A stretch of 64,000 nt of DNA, taken from positions 7,750,001-7,814,000 of the forward strand of contig NZ_CP109149.1 in the NCBI RefSeq assembly GCF_035920345.1, written 5' to 3'. Position 1 is the stretch's first letter. Every line of letters starts with the position of its first letter. Below the pieces are notes generated by a model that did not search any database, was not told the origin of the DNA, and worked only from the letters and a program-made list of their open reading frames with translations. The stretch is from Nocardia vinacea (GTDB lineage Bacteria; Actinomycetota; Actinomycetes; Mycobacteriales; Mycobacteriaceae). Shown here piece by piece: positions 1-8,354 of the stretch. The translations under genes were made by a program, and so were the position numbers.

Positions 1-808
1 CGACTCCTATGCGGCCGCGGTCGCCCTTGCCGGCGCGCGGCGGCGCACGGCGCACCTCGTCGCCGACGGTGACCGCTTCGTCCTCGACCTGGACAGTCTG
101 CGCGCCGCCATCACGCCCGCGACCAGGATGCTGATCGTCAATTCACCGCACAACCCGACCGGCACCGTACTCGACCGCGCCGATCTGACCGCGATCGCCG
201 AAATCGCCTGCGAGCACGGCCTATTGGTGCTTACCGACGAGGTCTACGAACACCTCGTCTACGACGGCAACCAGCACATCAGCCTCGCCACCCTGCCCGG
301 TATGGCCGAGCGAACCATCGTGGTGTCCAGCGCGGCAAAGACTTTCAGCGTCACCGGTTGGAAGACCGGCTGGGCGCTCGGTCCGGCCGAACTCATCGAC
401 GGTGTGCTCGCGGCCAAACAGTTCCTGACCTTCGTGGCAGGTGGGCCGTTCCAACCGGCCGTCGCGCACGCGCTGAACAACGAACTCGACTGGGTCGCCG
501 CACTGCGAGACACACTGTCGGACAAGCGGCTCCGCCTTGCCGCCGCGCTGAAGGACACCGGCTTCGGGGTGAAGGAGAGTGCGGGCGGCTATTTCATCTG
601 CGCGGATATCACCCCGCTCGGCGCAACCGACGGCTTGGCCTTTTGCCGGGAACTACCGGCTCGGCTGGGTGTCGCAGCCGTGCCGCTCATCGCCTTCGCC
701 GACCACGTCGAGGCGTGGAATCACCTGGTGCGCTTCACATTCTGCAAACGCGACGAAACCCTCGACGAGGGCGTGCGCCGACTTCGCGCGGGTGTTCGAG
801 TGGGCTAG
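1..808 (+). CDS. PLP-dependent aminotransferase, DapC-like (5' truncated by window edge)
   Basis: C-terminal part of a fold-type I, class I/II aminotransferase. The frame is open from base 2, so the start lies outside the window. Visible family features are NSPHNPTG, which contains the conserved Asn of the PLP site, the DEVYEHLVYD strand, and SSAAKTFSVTGWK with the Schiff-base lysine. It resembles the mycobacterial N-succinyldiaminopimelate aminotransferase (Rv0858c type, lysine/peptidoglycan branch), and the XPB helicase nearby fits that synteny. The exact substrate is an inference; a cysteine-S-conjugate or kynurenine-type aminotransferase is possible. The TAG stop overlaps the stop of the convergent TRIC gene. 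Confidence 0.85.
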   Translation, partial: DSYAAAVALAGARRRTAHLVADGDRFVLDLDSLRAAITPATRMLIVNSPHNPTGTVLDRADLTAIAEIACEHGLLVLTDEVYEHLVYDGNQHISLATLPGMAERTIVVSSAAKTFSVTGWKTGWALGPAELIDGVLAAKQFLTFVAGGPFQPAVAHALNNELDWVAALRDTLSDKRLRLAAALKDTGFGVKESAGGYFICADITPLGATDGLAFCRELPARLGVAAVPLIAFADHVEAWNHLVRFTFCKRDETLDEGVRRLRAGVRVG

Positions 809-1455
809 GCCCGGTCCTGTGGGCGACGTCGCGCCTGTGGTGCGTGCCAGTCATACCGCATCGCGAGCAGGCGAAATACGATTGCGCCGAGCGCGGCGCA
901 GGCACCGGTGATCGGGTTGTAGGCGTTGAAATGCAGTAGCGTCGCAGTCGCCGTGGCACCGACAAGTGCTGGTACCGCATAGATCTGCTCGGGTATCAGC
1001 ACACTCGGCGTCTGTCCGCCGAGCAGATCGCGGATGACTCCGCCGCCGATCGCGGTGACCAATCCGAGCAGTGTGGCCGAGGGCGCGCCGAGACCGTGGT
1101 TGTAGGCGATCACCGTGCCGGTCACGCAGAAGAGCCCCAGCCCGAAGGCATCGGCCACGCCGAGCGGACCGCCGGTCACGCGCGGCGACGGATGCCAGAA
1201 GAAGATGACCGCGGCCGCGAGCAGCGCGGTCCACAGGTAACTGAGATCGACGAACGACGCGGGTGGTGTCCGGCCGATCACCAGATCCCGAATGACACCG
1301 CCACCGAGCGCCGTGCTGCAGGCGAGCACCACGATCCCGAATACGTCGAATCCGCGCCGTACCGCGAGCAGCGCACCCGAGGTCGCGAAGGCGAAGACGC
1401 CGAACAGCTCCCCGACATGCTGCGCGGTATTCACCGCCGAATCGAAATGCGCCAT
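805..1455 (-). CDS. Trimeric intracellular cation (TRIC) channel family protein (UPF0126)
   Basis: About 216-residue integral membrane protein with the duplicated three-helix unit of the UPF0126/TRIC family. Both halves carry the glycine-rich signature: ALGGGVIRDLVIGRTPP in the first and AIGGGVIRDLLGGQTP in the second. Bacterial members are trimeric cation channels. I chose the ATG giving MAHFDSAVNTAQ because the hydrophobic core starts directly after it; longer upstream reading is arginine-rich and not membrane-like. It converges on the aminotransferase, with stop codons overlapping in CTAG. In M. tuberculosis fadA/fadB are expected here instead, so this is a local difference in gene content. 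Confidence 0.88.
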   Translation of the reverse strand: MAHFDSAVNTAQHVGELFGVFAFATSGALLAVRRGFDVFGIVVLACSTALGGGVIRDLVIGRTPPASFVDLSYLWTALLAAAVIFFWHPSPRVTGGPLGVADAFGLGLFCVTGTVIAYNHGLGAPSATLLGLVTAIGGGVIRDLLGGQTPSVLIPEQIYAVPALVGATATATLLHFNAYNPITGACAALGAIVFRLLAMRYDWHAPQARRRPQDRA

Positions 1456-1641
1456 GCGCACACGATCACATATCCAGCGCCGAGCAGGCCGAGCGCACCG
1501 ACCCGGCCGCGCATCGACGCGGCCACTCGCACGATGTGTAGAGGCGATTACATCCGTCGAGCGCACGGTCGAGGTGACTCGATCCGCCGGGTGTATCGAG
1601 GTCTGGGACTGGGCAGTCGGCCCACACGAAGCCGGGCACGT

Positions 1642-2286
1642 TCAGGCAGGTATCGGCCGAGCGCGGTCCGTGGCAAGCAGAACGGCGATCCCGCCGAGCA
1701 TCGTGCCCATGACGTAGCGTTGGACCCGCAGCCACAGCGGCCGCCCGGTCAGGAAGGCGGCGATCCCGCCCGCGCCGAGCACGATCAGGCCGTTCACTGT
1801 CAACGCCACCGCGATCTGCACCGATCCGAGGCACAGACTCTGCAACCACACCCGGCCGTGCTCGGGTGCCACGAACTGCGGAATCAACGCCATGTACATG
1901 ATCGCGATCTTCGGATTCAGCAGATTGGTGACCAACCCCATGGTGAACAATCGTCGCGTCGGATCCGCGGGCAGCACGGCAGGCGCGAACACCGAGGTCC
2001 CACCGGGCCGCACCGCCTGCCAGGCCAGCCACAACAGGTATCCGGCGCCCGCCAACTTCATCGTCAGGTACAGGCCGGGCACGACTGCGAACACCGCGGT
2101 GATCCCCGCCGTGGCCGCCGCCAAATACACCCCGAACCCCGCCGCGACACCACCGAGCGACACCAATCCGGCCCGCCGCCCCTGCGAAACGCTGCGCGAC
2201 ACCAGGTACATCATGTTCGGTCCCGGCGTGAGCACCATTCCCAACGCGGCCGCCGCCACTCCCAGAATCGCCGCAGTTTCGATCAT
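1642..2286 (-). CDS. LysE family amino-acid exporter
   Basis: 214-residue membrane protein of the LysE/RhtB superfamily. The N-terminus has the diagnostic LTPGPNMMYLVSRSVSQGR, followed by a glycine-rich segment (GLVSLGGVAAGFGVYL) and the mid-protein GLVTNLLNPKIAIMYMALIPQF, where NPK(A/I) is the family signature. About six hydrophobic helices are expected. Family members export basic amino acids, threonine or homoserine; the substrate cannot be read from the sequence. The ATG giving MIETAAILG was chosen because it starts immediately before the first helix. A second, distinct LysE protein lies at 5150-5785. Confidence 0.9.
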   Translation of the reverse strand: MIETAAILGVAAAALGMVLTPGPNMMYLVSRSVSQGRRAGLVSLGGVAAGFGVYLAAATAGITAVFAVVPGLYLTMKLAGAGYLLWLAWQAVRPGGTSVFAPAVLPADPTRRLFTMGLVTNLLNPKIAIMYMALIPQFVAPEHGRVWLQSLCLGSVQIAVALTVNGLIVLGAGGIAAFLTGRPLWLRVQRYVMGTMLGGIAVLLATDRARPIPA

Positions 2287-2587
2287 GCTCCCGATACTCA
2301 CGCACACGCGCCGCGCTCGTCTCGGGCCAGTGGGGTGGTAGTGGACTGGTGTCATCGCCCATTCGTGGCTCGATCCCGCGGTATCCGGATGAGAATGGGC
2401 GGTCAGTGCATCGTCCCGGAACAAAATAGGCCGCTCGCACGCTGTATGTGCGAAGCCGACGCGAGCTACGCCCGTCGGGGGGCAGGATCGATGCCGCATC
2501 CGATGGGTTGTCGGTGGCGTCGGGGAGAATGGGCCGGAGTCGCACGAGCGATCCGATAATGCCGGACGCCGTATACGAGGAGAGATC
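2287..2587. other. Intergenic region upstream of the XPB operon; no gene seen
   Basis: Divergent spacer between the LysE gene and the XPB operon. I see no convincing coding sequence. Near its right end a GATAAT hexamer could serve as a -10 element, and a strong purine-rich ribosome-binding site (GAGGAGAG, about 2577-2584) sits just before the GTG of the first short repeat peptide at 2588. The XPB transcript therefore probably starts here and is translated first through the two small peptides. Confidence 0.4.
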
Positions 2588-2668
2588 GTGACCGAGCGCA
2601 GCGAGGGAACCATAGGCACAGCACCTGCGGTCGCAGCGGAGCCGAGCGCTAGCGAGGCGCAGCTGTGA
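2588..2668 (+). CDS. 26-residue repeat peptide, copy A (coupled leader ORF)
   Basis: Short ORF of 26 codons. It starts VTERSEGT, ends EPSASEAQL and has GTG as start. A strong GAGGAGAG lies 3-10 bases upstream. Its TGA is embedded in GTGA, whose GTG starts copy B, so translation should be coupled. The same peptide, with substitutions, recurs on the minus strand at 14269, 16159 and 25275, always next to a gene junction. Amino-acid conservation with the frame preserved in every full copy argues that the frame matters, but whether a stable peptide is made cannot be told. The function is unknown. Confidence 0.6.
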   Translation: MTERSEGTIGTAPAVAAEPSASEAQL

Positions 2669-2741
2669 CCGAGCGCAGCGAGGGAACCATAGGCGCAGCA
2701 CCTGCGGTCGCAGCGGAGCTGAGCGCTAGCGAGGCGGAGCT
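2588..2741 (+). repeat. Two tandem copies of a dispersed 77-bp element
   Basis: Two head-to-tail copies with a period of exactly 77 bases (2588, 2665), ending at the GTGA of the helicase start at 2742. Related copies occur at 14272-14349, 25278-25355 and, more diverged, 16159-16233 and 29821-29865, all in reverse orientation. Each full copy is bounded by GTGA on both sides, as if a 77-bp unit had been inserted or duplicated at a GTGA stop/start overlap. Confidence 0.9.
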
Positions 2742-2745
2742 GTGA
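2665..2745 (+). CDS. 26-residue repeat peptide, copy B (coupled leader ORF)
   Basis: Second tandem copy of the element, differing from copy A at only a few bases (ACA/GCA, CCG/CTG, CAG/GAG codons). It starts at GTG 2665, inside the stop of copy A, and its TGA lies within the GTGA that supplies the GTG start of the XPB helicase at 2742. AGCGAGGCGGAGCT places a GAGG about seven bases before the helicase start, so this copy carries the ribosome-binding site for the downstream gene. The three frames form a chain of four-base overlaps. Confidence 0.6.
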   Translation: MTERSEGTIGAAPAVAAELSASEAEL

Positions 2746-4400
2746 CCGACGGTCCGCTGATCGTTCAGAGTGACAAGACGCTGCTCTTGGAGGTCGACCA
2801 CGAGTTGGCCGGGGTGGCGCGGCAGGCTATTGCGCCGTTCGCGGAATTGGAGCGGGCGCCGGAGCATGTGCACACCTATCGGGTGACGCCCCTGGCGCTG
2901 TGGAATGCGCGGGCCGCGGGGCATGACGCCGAGCAGGTGGTGGATGCCTTGGTCAGCTACTCGCGGTATGCGGTGCCGCAGCCGCTGCTGGTCGACATCG
3001 TGGACACCATGGCCAGGTACGGCCGGTTGCAGCTGGTGAAGCATCCGGCGCACGGGTTGATGCTGGTCAGTCTGGATCGCGCGGTGCTCGAGGAAGTGCT
3101 GCGGCACAAGAAGATCGCCCCGATGCTCGGCGCCCGCATCGATGAGGACACCGTGGTCGTGCATCCGTCCGAGCGTGGCCGGATCAAGCAGATGCTGCTG
3201 AAGATCGGCTGGCCGGCCGAGGATCTGGCGGGCTATGTCGACGGGGAGGCGCATCCGATCGAGCTGGATTTCACCGGCGGCCAGTGGCATCTGCGCGACT
3301 ACCAGGAGATGGCGACCGATTCGTTCTGGGCCGGTGGTTCGGGTGTCGTGGTGCTGCCGTGTGGTGCGGGCAAGACGATGGTCGGCGCGGCCGCGATGGC
3401 CAAGGCGCAGGCCACGACGCTGATCCTGGTCACCAATACGGTGGCCGGACGGCAGTGGCGGCGTGAGCTGCTGGCCCGAACCTCGTTGACCGAGGACGAA
3501 ATCGGCGAATACTCCGGCGAGCGCAAGGAGATCCGTCCGGTCACCATCGCCACCTATCAGGTCATCACCCGCCGCACCAAGGGCGAATACAAGCACCTCG
3601 AACTCTTCGACAGCCGCGATTGGGGCCTGGTCATCTATGACGAGGTGCACCTACTGCCCGCACCGGTCTTTCGGATGACCGCCGATCTGCAATCGCGGCG
3701 CAGGCTCGGTCTCACCGCGACCCTGGTGCGCGAGGACGGCCGCGAGGGCGATGTGTTCTCGCTGATCGGACCCAAGCGTTACGACGCGCCGTGGAAGGAT
3801 ATCGAGGCCCAGGGTTGGATCGCGCCCGCCGACTGCATCGAGGTTCGGGTGACCCTCACCGATGCCGAGCGGATGGCCTACGCCACCGCCGAGCCCGAAG
3901 AGCGCTACAAGCTCTGTTCGACCGCGCGCACGAAAATTCCTGTGGTGGAATCGATTCTGGCTCAGCACAAGGATGCGCCGACCTTGGTGATCGGCGCGTA
4001 TCTGGATCAACTCGACGAACTCGGCGTCGATCTCAATGCGCCGGTAATTCAAGGTTCGACGAAAACCAAAGAGCGCGAAGAACTTTTCGATGCCTTCCGG
4101 CGCGGTGAGATTCCGGTGCTGGTGGTGAGCAAGGTCGCGAACTTTTCCATCGATTTGCCCGAAGCCTCTGTCGCGGTGCAGGTTTCGGGAACATTCGGTT
4201 CGCGTCAGGAAGAGGCACAACGGCTCGGTCGACTGTTGCGACCGAAACACGATGGTGGCCAAGCCCACTTCTATTCGGTCGTCGCACGTGACACCCTGGA
4301 CGCCGAATATGCCGCGCACCGGCAGCGTTTCCTCGCCGAACAGGGTTACGCGTATCGCATTACGGATGCCGATGACTTGCTGGGGCCGGCCATCGGATAA
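2742..4400 (+). CDS. DNA repair helicase XPB (Ercc3/Rad25 type)
   Basis: 552-residue superfamily 2 helicase, homologous to archaeal/eukaryotic XPB and to M. tuberculosis Rv0861c, acting as a 3'-5' DNA-unwinding repair enzyme. An N-terminal damage-recognition-like region (about 1-180) precedes helicase domain 1, with Walker A LPCGAGKTMV near residue 208 and DEVH near residue 300. VREDGREGD contains the XPB-specific RED motif. Domain 2 carries QEEAQRLGRLLRPK (motif VI). The GTG start overlaps the stop of the upstream repeat peptide by four bases. DUF3239 and LysE genes follow within about 40 bases each and may be co-transcribed. Confidence 0.95.
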   Translation: MTDGPLIVQSDKTLLLEVDHELAGVARQAIAPFAELERAPEHVHTYRVTPLALWNARAAGHDAEQVVDALVSYSRYAVPQPLLVDIVDTMARYGRLQLVKHPAHGLMLVSLDRAVLEEVLRHKKIAPMLGARIDEDTVVVHPSERGRIKQMLLKIGWPAEDLAGYVDGEAHPIELDFTGGQWHLRDYQEMATDSFWAGGSGVVVLPCGAGKTMVGAAAMAKAQATTLILVTNTVAGRQWRRELLARTSLTEDEIGEYSGERKEIRPVTIATYQVITRRTKGEYKHLELFDSRDWGLVIYDEVHLLPAPVFRMTADLQSRRRLGLTATLVREDGREGDVFSLIGPKRYDAPWKDIEAQGWIAPADCIEVRVTLTDAERMAYATAEPEERYKLCSTARTKIPVVESILAQHKDAPTLVIGAYLDQLDELGVDLNAPVIQGSTKTKEREELFDAFRRGEIPVLVVSKVANFSIDLPEASVAVQVSGTFGSRQEEAQRLGRLLRPKHDGGQAHFYSVVARDTLDAEYAAHRQRFLAEQGYAYRITDADDLLGPAIG

Positions 4401-4441
4401 GCGGAGGATTTATCTCCGATACATGTGCTAGGAATTGAGAC

Positions 4442-5110
4442 GTGCGACGCTTCGAATTCGCGGTGGACCGGCAGCACGCCCATGCGGTCAACGAAGTCTT
4501 CGCCGACTTGCGACGACTGCGCGTCATGGCGGTCGCGGCCGCCGTCATCGCCGCGACCGGCACCGCGTATCTGATCTGGCTCAACCATCCGTGGGCCTAT
4601 CTGCTGGCGATCGCATTCGCACTCGGCGCGGTCGTCGCGCTGTGGGTGGCGTTTTGGACACCGCACCGTTCCAGCATCGACAAGCTCTATGCCGACGGTG
4701 AACTGGTTGCCGCGGTCGTCTCCGAAACGCATCCGAGCGGGGTCGTGCTGCTCGCGCTGGTCGATGTCTCGAGACCGGAGACTCCCGATCCACGCTATGC
4801 GCTGGTCATCAGGAAGGTCAGGGATCTGCCGGGGCATGAGAAGCGCGCGGGTGAGCGGGTGCCGTCGGTCGCGGTGCGCACCGATCGGGCGCCGCATCAG
4901 GTCGGCGAGCGCTGGCAGTCGGTCAGCGCCATGCCGATCGCCTGGGGCACCCGCGACGGCACTGTCATCGATCGGGCGCGCGCGGCCATCAGCGAGGTCG
5001 AATGGCGGTTGCTCGCCGATAATCTGGAACTCGCCGACAAGGTGCGGCGCACCTCTGCCAAACGGTTGCTGCTCGACCCGCACCAGCTCCCCGGCGACCT
5101 GGGGTCCTGA
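4442..5110 (+). CDS. Membrane protein, DUF3239-like
   Basis: 222-residue protein with two adjacent hydrophobic helices (about residues 28-48 and 52-72), followed by a soluble domain of about 145 residues rich in charged and aliphatic residues. The architecture and the stretch ALVDVSRPETPDPRYALVI resemble the DUF3239 family known from Corynebacteriales; no function is established. The start is GTG 4442, 41 bases after the helicase stop. The C-terminal domain probably faces the cytoplasm. The family assignment is from memory of similar proteins and is moderately sure; the membrane topology is read directly. Confidence 0.6.
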   Translation: MRRFEFAVDRQHAHAVNEVFADLRRLRVMAVAAAVIAATGTAYLIWLNHPWAYLLAIAFALGAVVALWVAFWTPHRSSIDKLYADGELVAAVVSETHPSGVVLLALVDVSRPETPDPRYALVIRKVRDLPGHEKRAGERVPSVAVRTDRAPHQVGERWQSVSAMPIAWGTRDGTVIDRARAAISEVEWRLLADNLELADKVRRTSAKRLLLDPHQLPGDLGS

Positions 5111-5149
5111 TCAGCCGAATTCCCTTGCGCCGCCGAATAGACTCGGTAA

Positions 5150-5785
5150 ATGGTTCCGGCGTCCAACCTGCTGGCTTTCATCGCCGCATCGATTGTCATC
5201 ATCGTCATCCCCGGACCGGGCGTGCTATTCACCATCGGCCGGGCCCTCGCGCTCGGCCGCCGCGCCGCCTTGGTCTCGGTATTCGGTCATTCCGCGGGCG
5301 TTTTCATCGCGCTACTGCTGGTCTCGGTGGGCCTGGGCACCCTGCTCGCGGCCTCGGCGCTCGCACTCACCCTGGTCAAGTTCGCCGGTGCGCTCTATCT
5401 GATGTACCTCGGAATCCAGGCGATCCGCGAGCGCAAGGCGTTGCGGGCGGCGCTGAACGCGCAGCTCGACCCCGCCGATGCCAAGGTTTTTCGGCAGAGC
5501 GTCCTCGTCGGGCTGACCAATCCCAAGGCGATCGTCTTCTTCTCGGCGGTACTGCCGCATTTCGCCGAACCGTCGGCGGGTTCGCTGCAGTTGCAATTCC
5601 TGATCCTCGGCTCCATCTTCCTGGCGATCGCATTGGTCTCCGATAGCGCTTGGGGCCTGCTCGCCGCATCGGCTCGAACCTGGTTCGCGCGTTCGCCGCA
5701 ACGACTGGAGGCGGTCGGCGGTGCGGGCGGTGCGATGATCTTCGGGCTCGGCGCGTCGGTGGCGCTCAGCGGTAGCGCCGACTGA
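5150..5785 (+). CDS. LysE family translocator
   Basis: 211-residue, six-helix exporter of the LysE/RhtB superfamily. It has IPGPGVLFTIGRALALGRR in the first helix-loop and SVLVGLTNPKAIVFFSAVLP in the middle, where TNPKA is the family signature. It lies 39 bases downstream of the DUF3239-like gene on the same strand, so it may be the last gene of the XPB transcript. The substrate is unknown; homologues export amino acids or derivatives. It is clearly a different subgroup from the LysE protein at 1642-2286, so this is not a recent duplication. Confidence 0.9.
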   Translation: MVPASNLLAFIAASIVIIVIPGPGVLFTIGRALALGRRAALVSVFGHSAGVFIALLLVSVGLGTLLAASALALTLVKFAGALYLMYLGIQAIRERKALRAALNAQLDPADAKVFRQSVLVGLTNPKAIVFFSAVLPHFAEPSAGSLQLQFLILGSIFLAIALVSDSAWGLLAASARTWFARSPQRLEAVGGAGGAMIFGLGASVALSGSAD

Positions 5786-5838
5786 AGCGGCTACCATCCA
5801 CCGAGGTCAGGTGGGGCCGTGAAAGGGGTGGTGGTGGT

Positions 5839-7230
5839 ATGAGGTGGTCCGGCTGGTTGTGTGCGGCCGTGGTCGGCGCACTTCTCGCCGCCCCGGTTCC
5901 GGTGAACGCCGATCCGCTCGTCGGCGCGCCGGGTCTGGACGATCCGTACTACCCGCTGGACGGCAATGGCGGCTACGACGTCGGCCACTACGAGGTCACC
6001 ATCGACTACGACCCGCCGAGCCATCAGCTCACCGGCACCACCACGATCGATGCCACCGCCACCCAGCCCTTGCGGATGTTCAATCTGGACTTCAACGGCC
6101 CGAACGTTCGCATGGTCTCGGTGAACAACCTGCCCGCCGCCTTCGACCGCAACGGCGAGCATGAACTGACCGTGACCCCGCTGCTGCCGCTGCTGCCCGG
6201 CCTGCCCTTCACCGTGACCGTCGACTACGCCGGGGAAGCCAGGAACACCGAGGGCGAGGGCTGGACCTATTCACCCAGCGGCGGCGCCTTCGTCTCGGGC
6301 GAACCGCATTCGGCCACCACCTGGTATCCGCTCAACGACACCCCGCTGGACAAGGCCACCTTCACCCTGCACGCGTCGGTTCCCGCGGAATGGGAGGTGG
6401 TTTCCAACGGTGTGCGCACCGAGAACGCGGTCGCCGGTGCGAAGCGCGACGTCACCTGGGAGTCGCATCAACCGGTACTCGGCTACCTGACCACGGTCGC
6501 AATCGATCACTACAGCTTCCTCGAACAGACCCGCCCCAACGGAACCCCGCTGATCAGCGCCTTCGCCCCGAATGCGGAGCGCAATAGGGAAACCGAGCAG
6601 CGCCTGCCCGAAATCATCGACTTCGAAGAGGCGCTCTACGGTCCCTATCCGTTCGACGCCGCGGGTGGCATCTACGTCGACGCGGATCTGGAGTTCTCGC
6701 TGGAGACCCAGACGCGTCCGATCTACGCACCGTGGACCGACCTGCCGACCGCGGTGCACGAAATAGCGCACCAATGGTGGGGTGATTCGGTTTCGGTGCG
6801 GCAATGGTCCGATATCTGCCTGAACGAATGCTTCGCCAGCTACACCGCCGACTATCTGTGGCCGGAGCGGATGGAGGGCAAGGACGTCGACGCGGCCTAC
6901 CGCGAGACCATTCGGAAACATCGTACCGACCCGAAATTCTGGGATATTCCGCTGGAAAACCCGGGCGTCGGAAATGAATTCACCTCCGTCTACTATCGCG
7001 GCCCGTTGTTCCTGCACGCCTTGCGCAAACAACTCGGCGACGATGTGTTCTTCACGGCCGTCCGGGAATTCAATGCCGCCCATGCCCATGGCAACGCCTC
7101 GATGCCGGAGTTCCGCATTTTCATGCAGTCGAAATCCCTGACCGATCTGACCGGCTTCTTCGACGCCTGGTTGAACCGCACCACAATGCCCCCGGACGAG
7201 TATCTCTTCCCCGGCGCACTGCGCGGCTGA
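5839..7230 (+). CDS. Secreted M1 family metallopeptidase
   Basis: 463-residue gluzincin aminopeptidase. An N-terminal Sec signal (MRWSGWLCAAVVGALLAAP...) with cleavage near NADPL indicates export. The zinc site is complete: HEIAHQWW at residues 307-314, with His307 and His311 as ligands and Glu308 as catalytic base, and the distal ligand Glu330 in CLNECFASY. The usual N-terminal beta saddle precedes it; the protein is short for the family because the long C-terminal helical domain is missing. ATG 5839 follows a GGTGGTGG purine tract. It ends three bases before the convergent coiled-coil gene. Confidence 0.93.
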   Translation: MRWSGWLCAAVVGALLAAPVPVNADPLVGAPGLDDPYYPLDGNGGYDVGHYEVTIDYDPPSHQLTGTTTIDATATQPLRMFNLDFNGPNVRMVSVNNLPAAFDRNGEHELTVTPLLPLLPGLPFTVTVDYAGEARNTEGEGWTYSPSGGAFVSGEPHSATTWYPLNDTPLDKATFTLHASVPAEWEVVSNGVRTENAVAGAKRDVTWESHQPVLGYLTTVAIDHYSFLEQTRPNGTPLISAFAPNAERNRETEQRLPEIIDFEEALYGPYPFDAAGGIYVDADLEFSLETQTRPIYAPWTDLPTAVHEIAHQWWGDSVSVRQWSDICLNECFASYTADYLWPERMEGKDVDAAYRETIRKHRTDPKFWDIPLENPGVGNEFTSVYYRGPLFLHALRKQLGDDVFFTAVREFNAAHAHGNASMPEFRIFMQSKSLTDLTGFFDAWLNRTTMPPDEYLFPGALRG

Positions 7231-7233
7231 CGT

Positions 7234-8049
7234 TCAGTCGACGCGTTCGCGGGCCTTTTCCACCCAGCGCTCTGCCCGATCGAGTTGTTTCCGGGCCGCG
7301 CGTAGTTGGTCCTGTGCACCGCGATCGGCGGTGCGGGCGAATTGCTTCTGCTGTTCGGCGTGCGCAAGCTCTTCGCGCAGTGCCTCGATGCGGGATTCGC
7401 TCTCGGTCAATCGGTTTGCCGTCTCTTCGGCCTCCGCCTGGGCTGAATCCATTGCCGCACGGGCAGATTCGAGGGCTTCGACTGCGTCATCGAGTTCTTG
7501 GCCCGCATTGTCTTCCGCGGCGGGTTCGGTGGATTTCTTTGTGCCCGTGCCGCTTACCGAGGTGAGTGCGGCACCGGTCGGTCCGAAACCCGCATAACTC
7601 GCCGATGTCACCAGTGTCCCGCTGCGCACCTGCTCGGCGACCGCGTCATCGGCCAGCGCCGCCGTAAGCGTCTGTCCGACCTCACGCAGTACCCCCTCGG
7701 TGACCGGATGCCCGCGATCTGCGGCCAGTGCGCCCGCCCGCTTGGCAAGGGCATTGACGACTTGCTGCCGCTGCGTGGTCAGCGCGCGCAACTGATCGCC
7801 GGACAATTCTCGTTGCGCCGTACGCAGCGCGGTCCCGAGTTGCAGCAGCGCATCGACATCATCGGGCGCCACACGGGCCAGCAGGTTCACCGTCCAGGCG
7901 ACCACCGTCGGCTTACGTAGCTTGCCCACGGCGGTCGCGAGTTCCTTATCGCCCGCGTCCTTGGCCTCGGCGACGCGTGCCGCCCTGGCGGCGATGAACT
8001 CACCAGGGTCGAGTCCGTACAAGTCGACGGCGACCTCTTCGAGCCTCAT
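7234..8049 (-). CDS. Conserved actinobacterial coiled-coil protein, function unknown
   Basis: 271-residue cytoplasmic protein. The N-terminal half (about 1-140) has YGLDPGEFIAARAARVAEAK and LRKPTVVAWTVNLLAR, stretches I recognise as typical of an uncharacterised actinobacterial family. The C-terminal third (about 185-271) is an Ala/Glu/Arg-rich heptad-like region, strongly predicted to form a coiled coil. I chose ATG 8049 because upstream reading from an earlier ATG is unrelated in composition. No enzymatic motif is visible. It is convergent with the M1 peptidase gene. Confidence 0.75.
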   Translation of the reverse strand: MRLEEVAVDLYGLDPGEFIAARAARVAEAKDAGDKELATAVGKLRKPTVVAWTVNLLARVAPDDVDALLQLGTALRTAQRELSGDQLRALTTQRQQVVNALAKRAGALAADRGHPVTEGVLREVGQTLTAALADDAVAEQVRSGTLVTSASYAGFGPTGAALTSVSGTGTKKSTEPAAEDNAGQELDDAVEALESARAAMDSAQAEAEETANRLTESESRIEALREELAHAEQQKQFARTADRGAQDQLRAARKQLDRAERWVEKARERVD

Positions 8050-8141
8050 ACTTTCCAAGCGTAACGACCGGGACTCCGGAAGCGACAGAGTGCACATACT
8101 GGACAAACGTCCATGGGTTCGTGATGCGAAAGGCATTGATA

Positions 8142-8237
8142 GTGAACAGTTTAGGTCTCATGGTCCTCGTCAACCTGATCCCGAAATTCGTCAACCTCGC
8201 ATTGGTAGGCCTGACCGGACTGATGGGCCAGTACTGA
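8142..8237 (+). CDS. Possible 31-residue hydrophobic small protein
   Basis: In the spacer between the coiled-coil gene and the lipoprotein gene a GTG-started frame encodes 31 residues: VNSLGLMVLVNLIPKFVN followed by LALVGLTGLMGQY. An AAAGG purine run lies eight bases before the GTG; an internal ATG at 8160 gives a 25-residue version. The peptide is almost entirely aliphatic, with one lysine and a proline, and could form a single membrane helix or an amphipathic surface helix. I recognise no family. Its composition is unlike random GC-rich DNA, which would be Arg/Ala-rich. Confidence 0.4.
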   Translation: MNSLGLMVLVNLIPKFVNLALVGLTGLMGQY

Positions 8238-8354
8238 CCCGCGCCGCGGATTTGGTCGGTCGTCCGAACTGCTGATGCGGTTCGGGTGACCGTGACGGTA
8301 TCCTCACCGCGTTCACATCTGTCGTGAACGCGTTCGGTGAGAGAGGGTTTCACG

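Noticed and set aside
1096-2559. 487-codon plus-strand frame across TRIC and LysE genes
   Set aside because: Antisense to two clear membrane protein genes; Arg/His/Gly-rich without homology.
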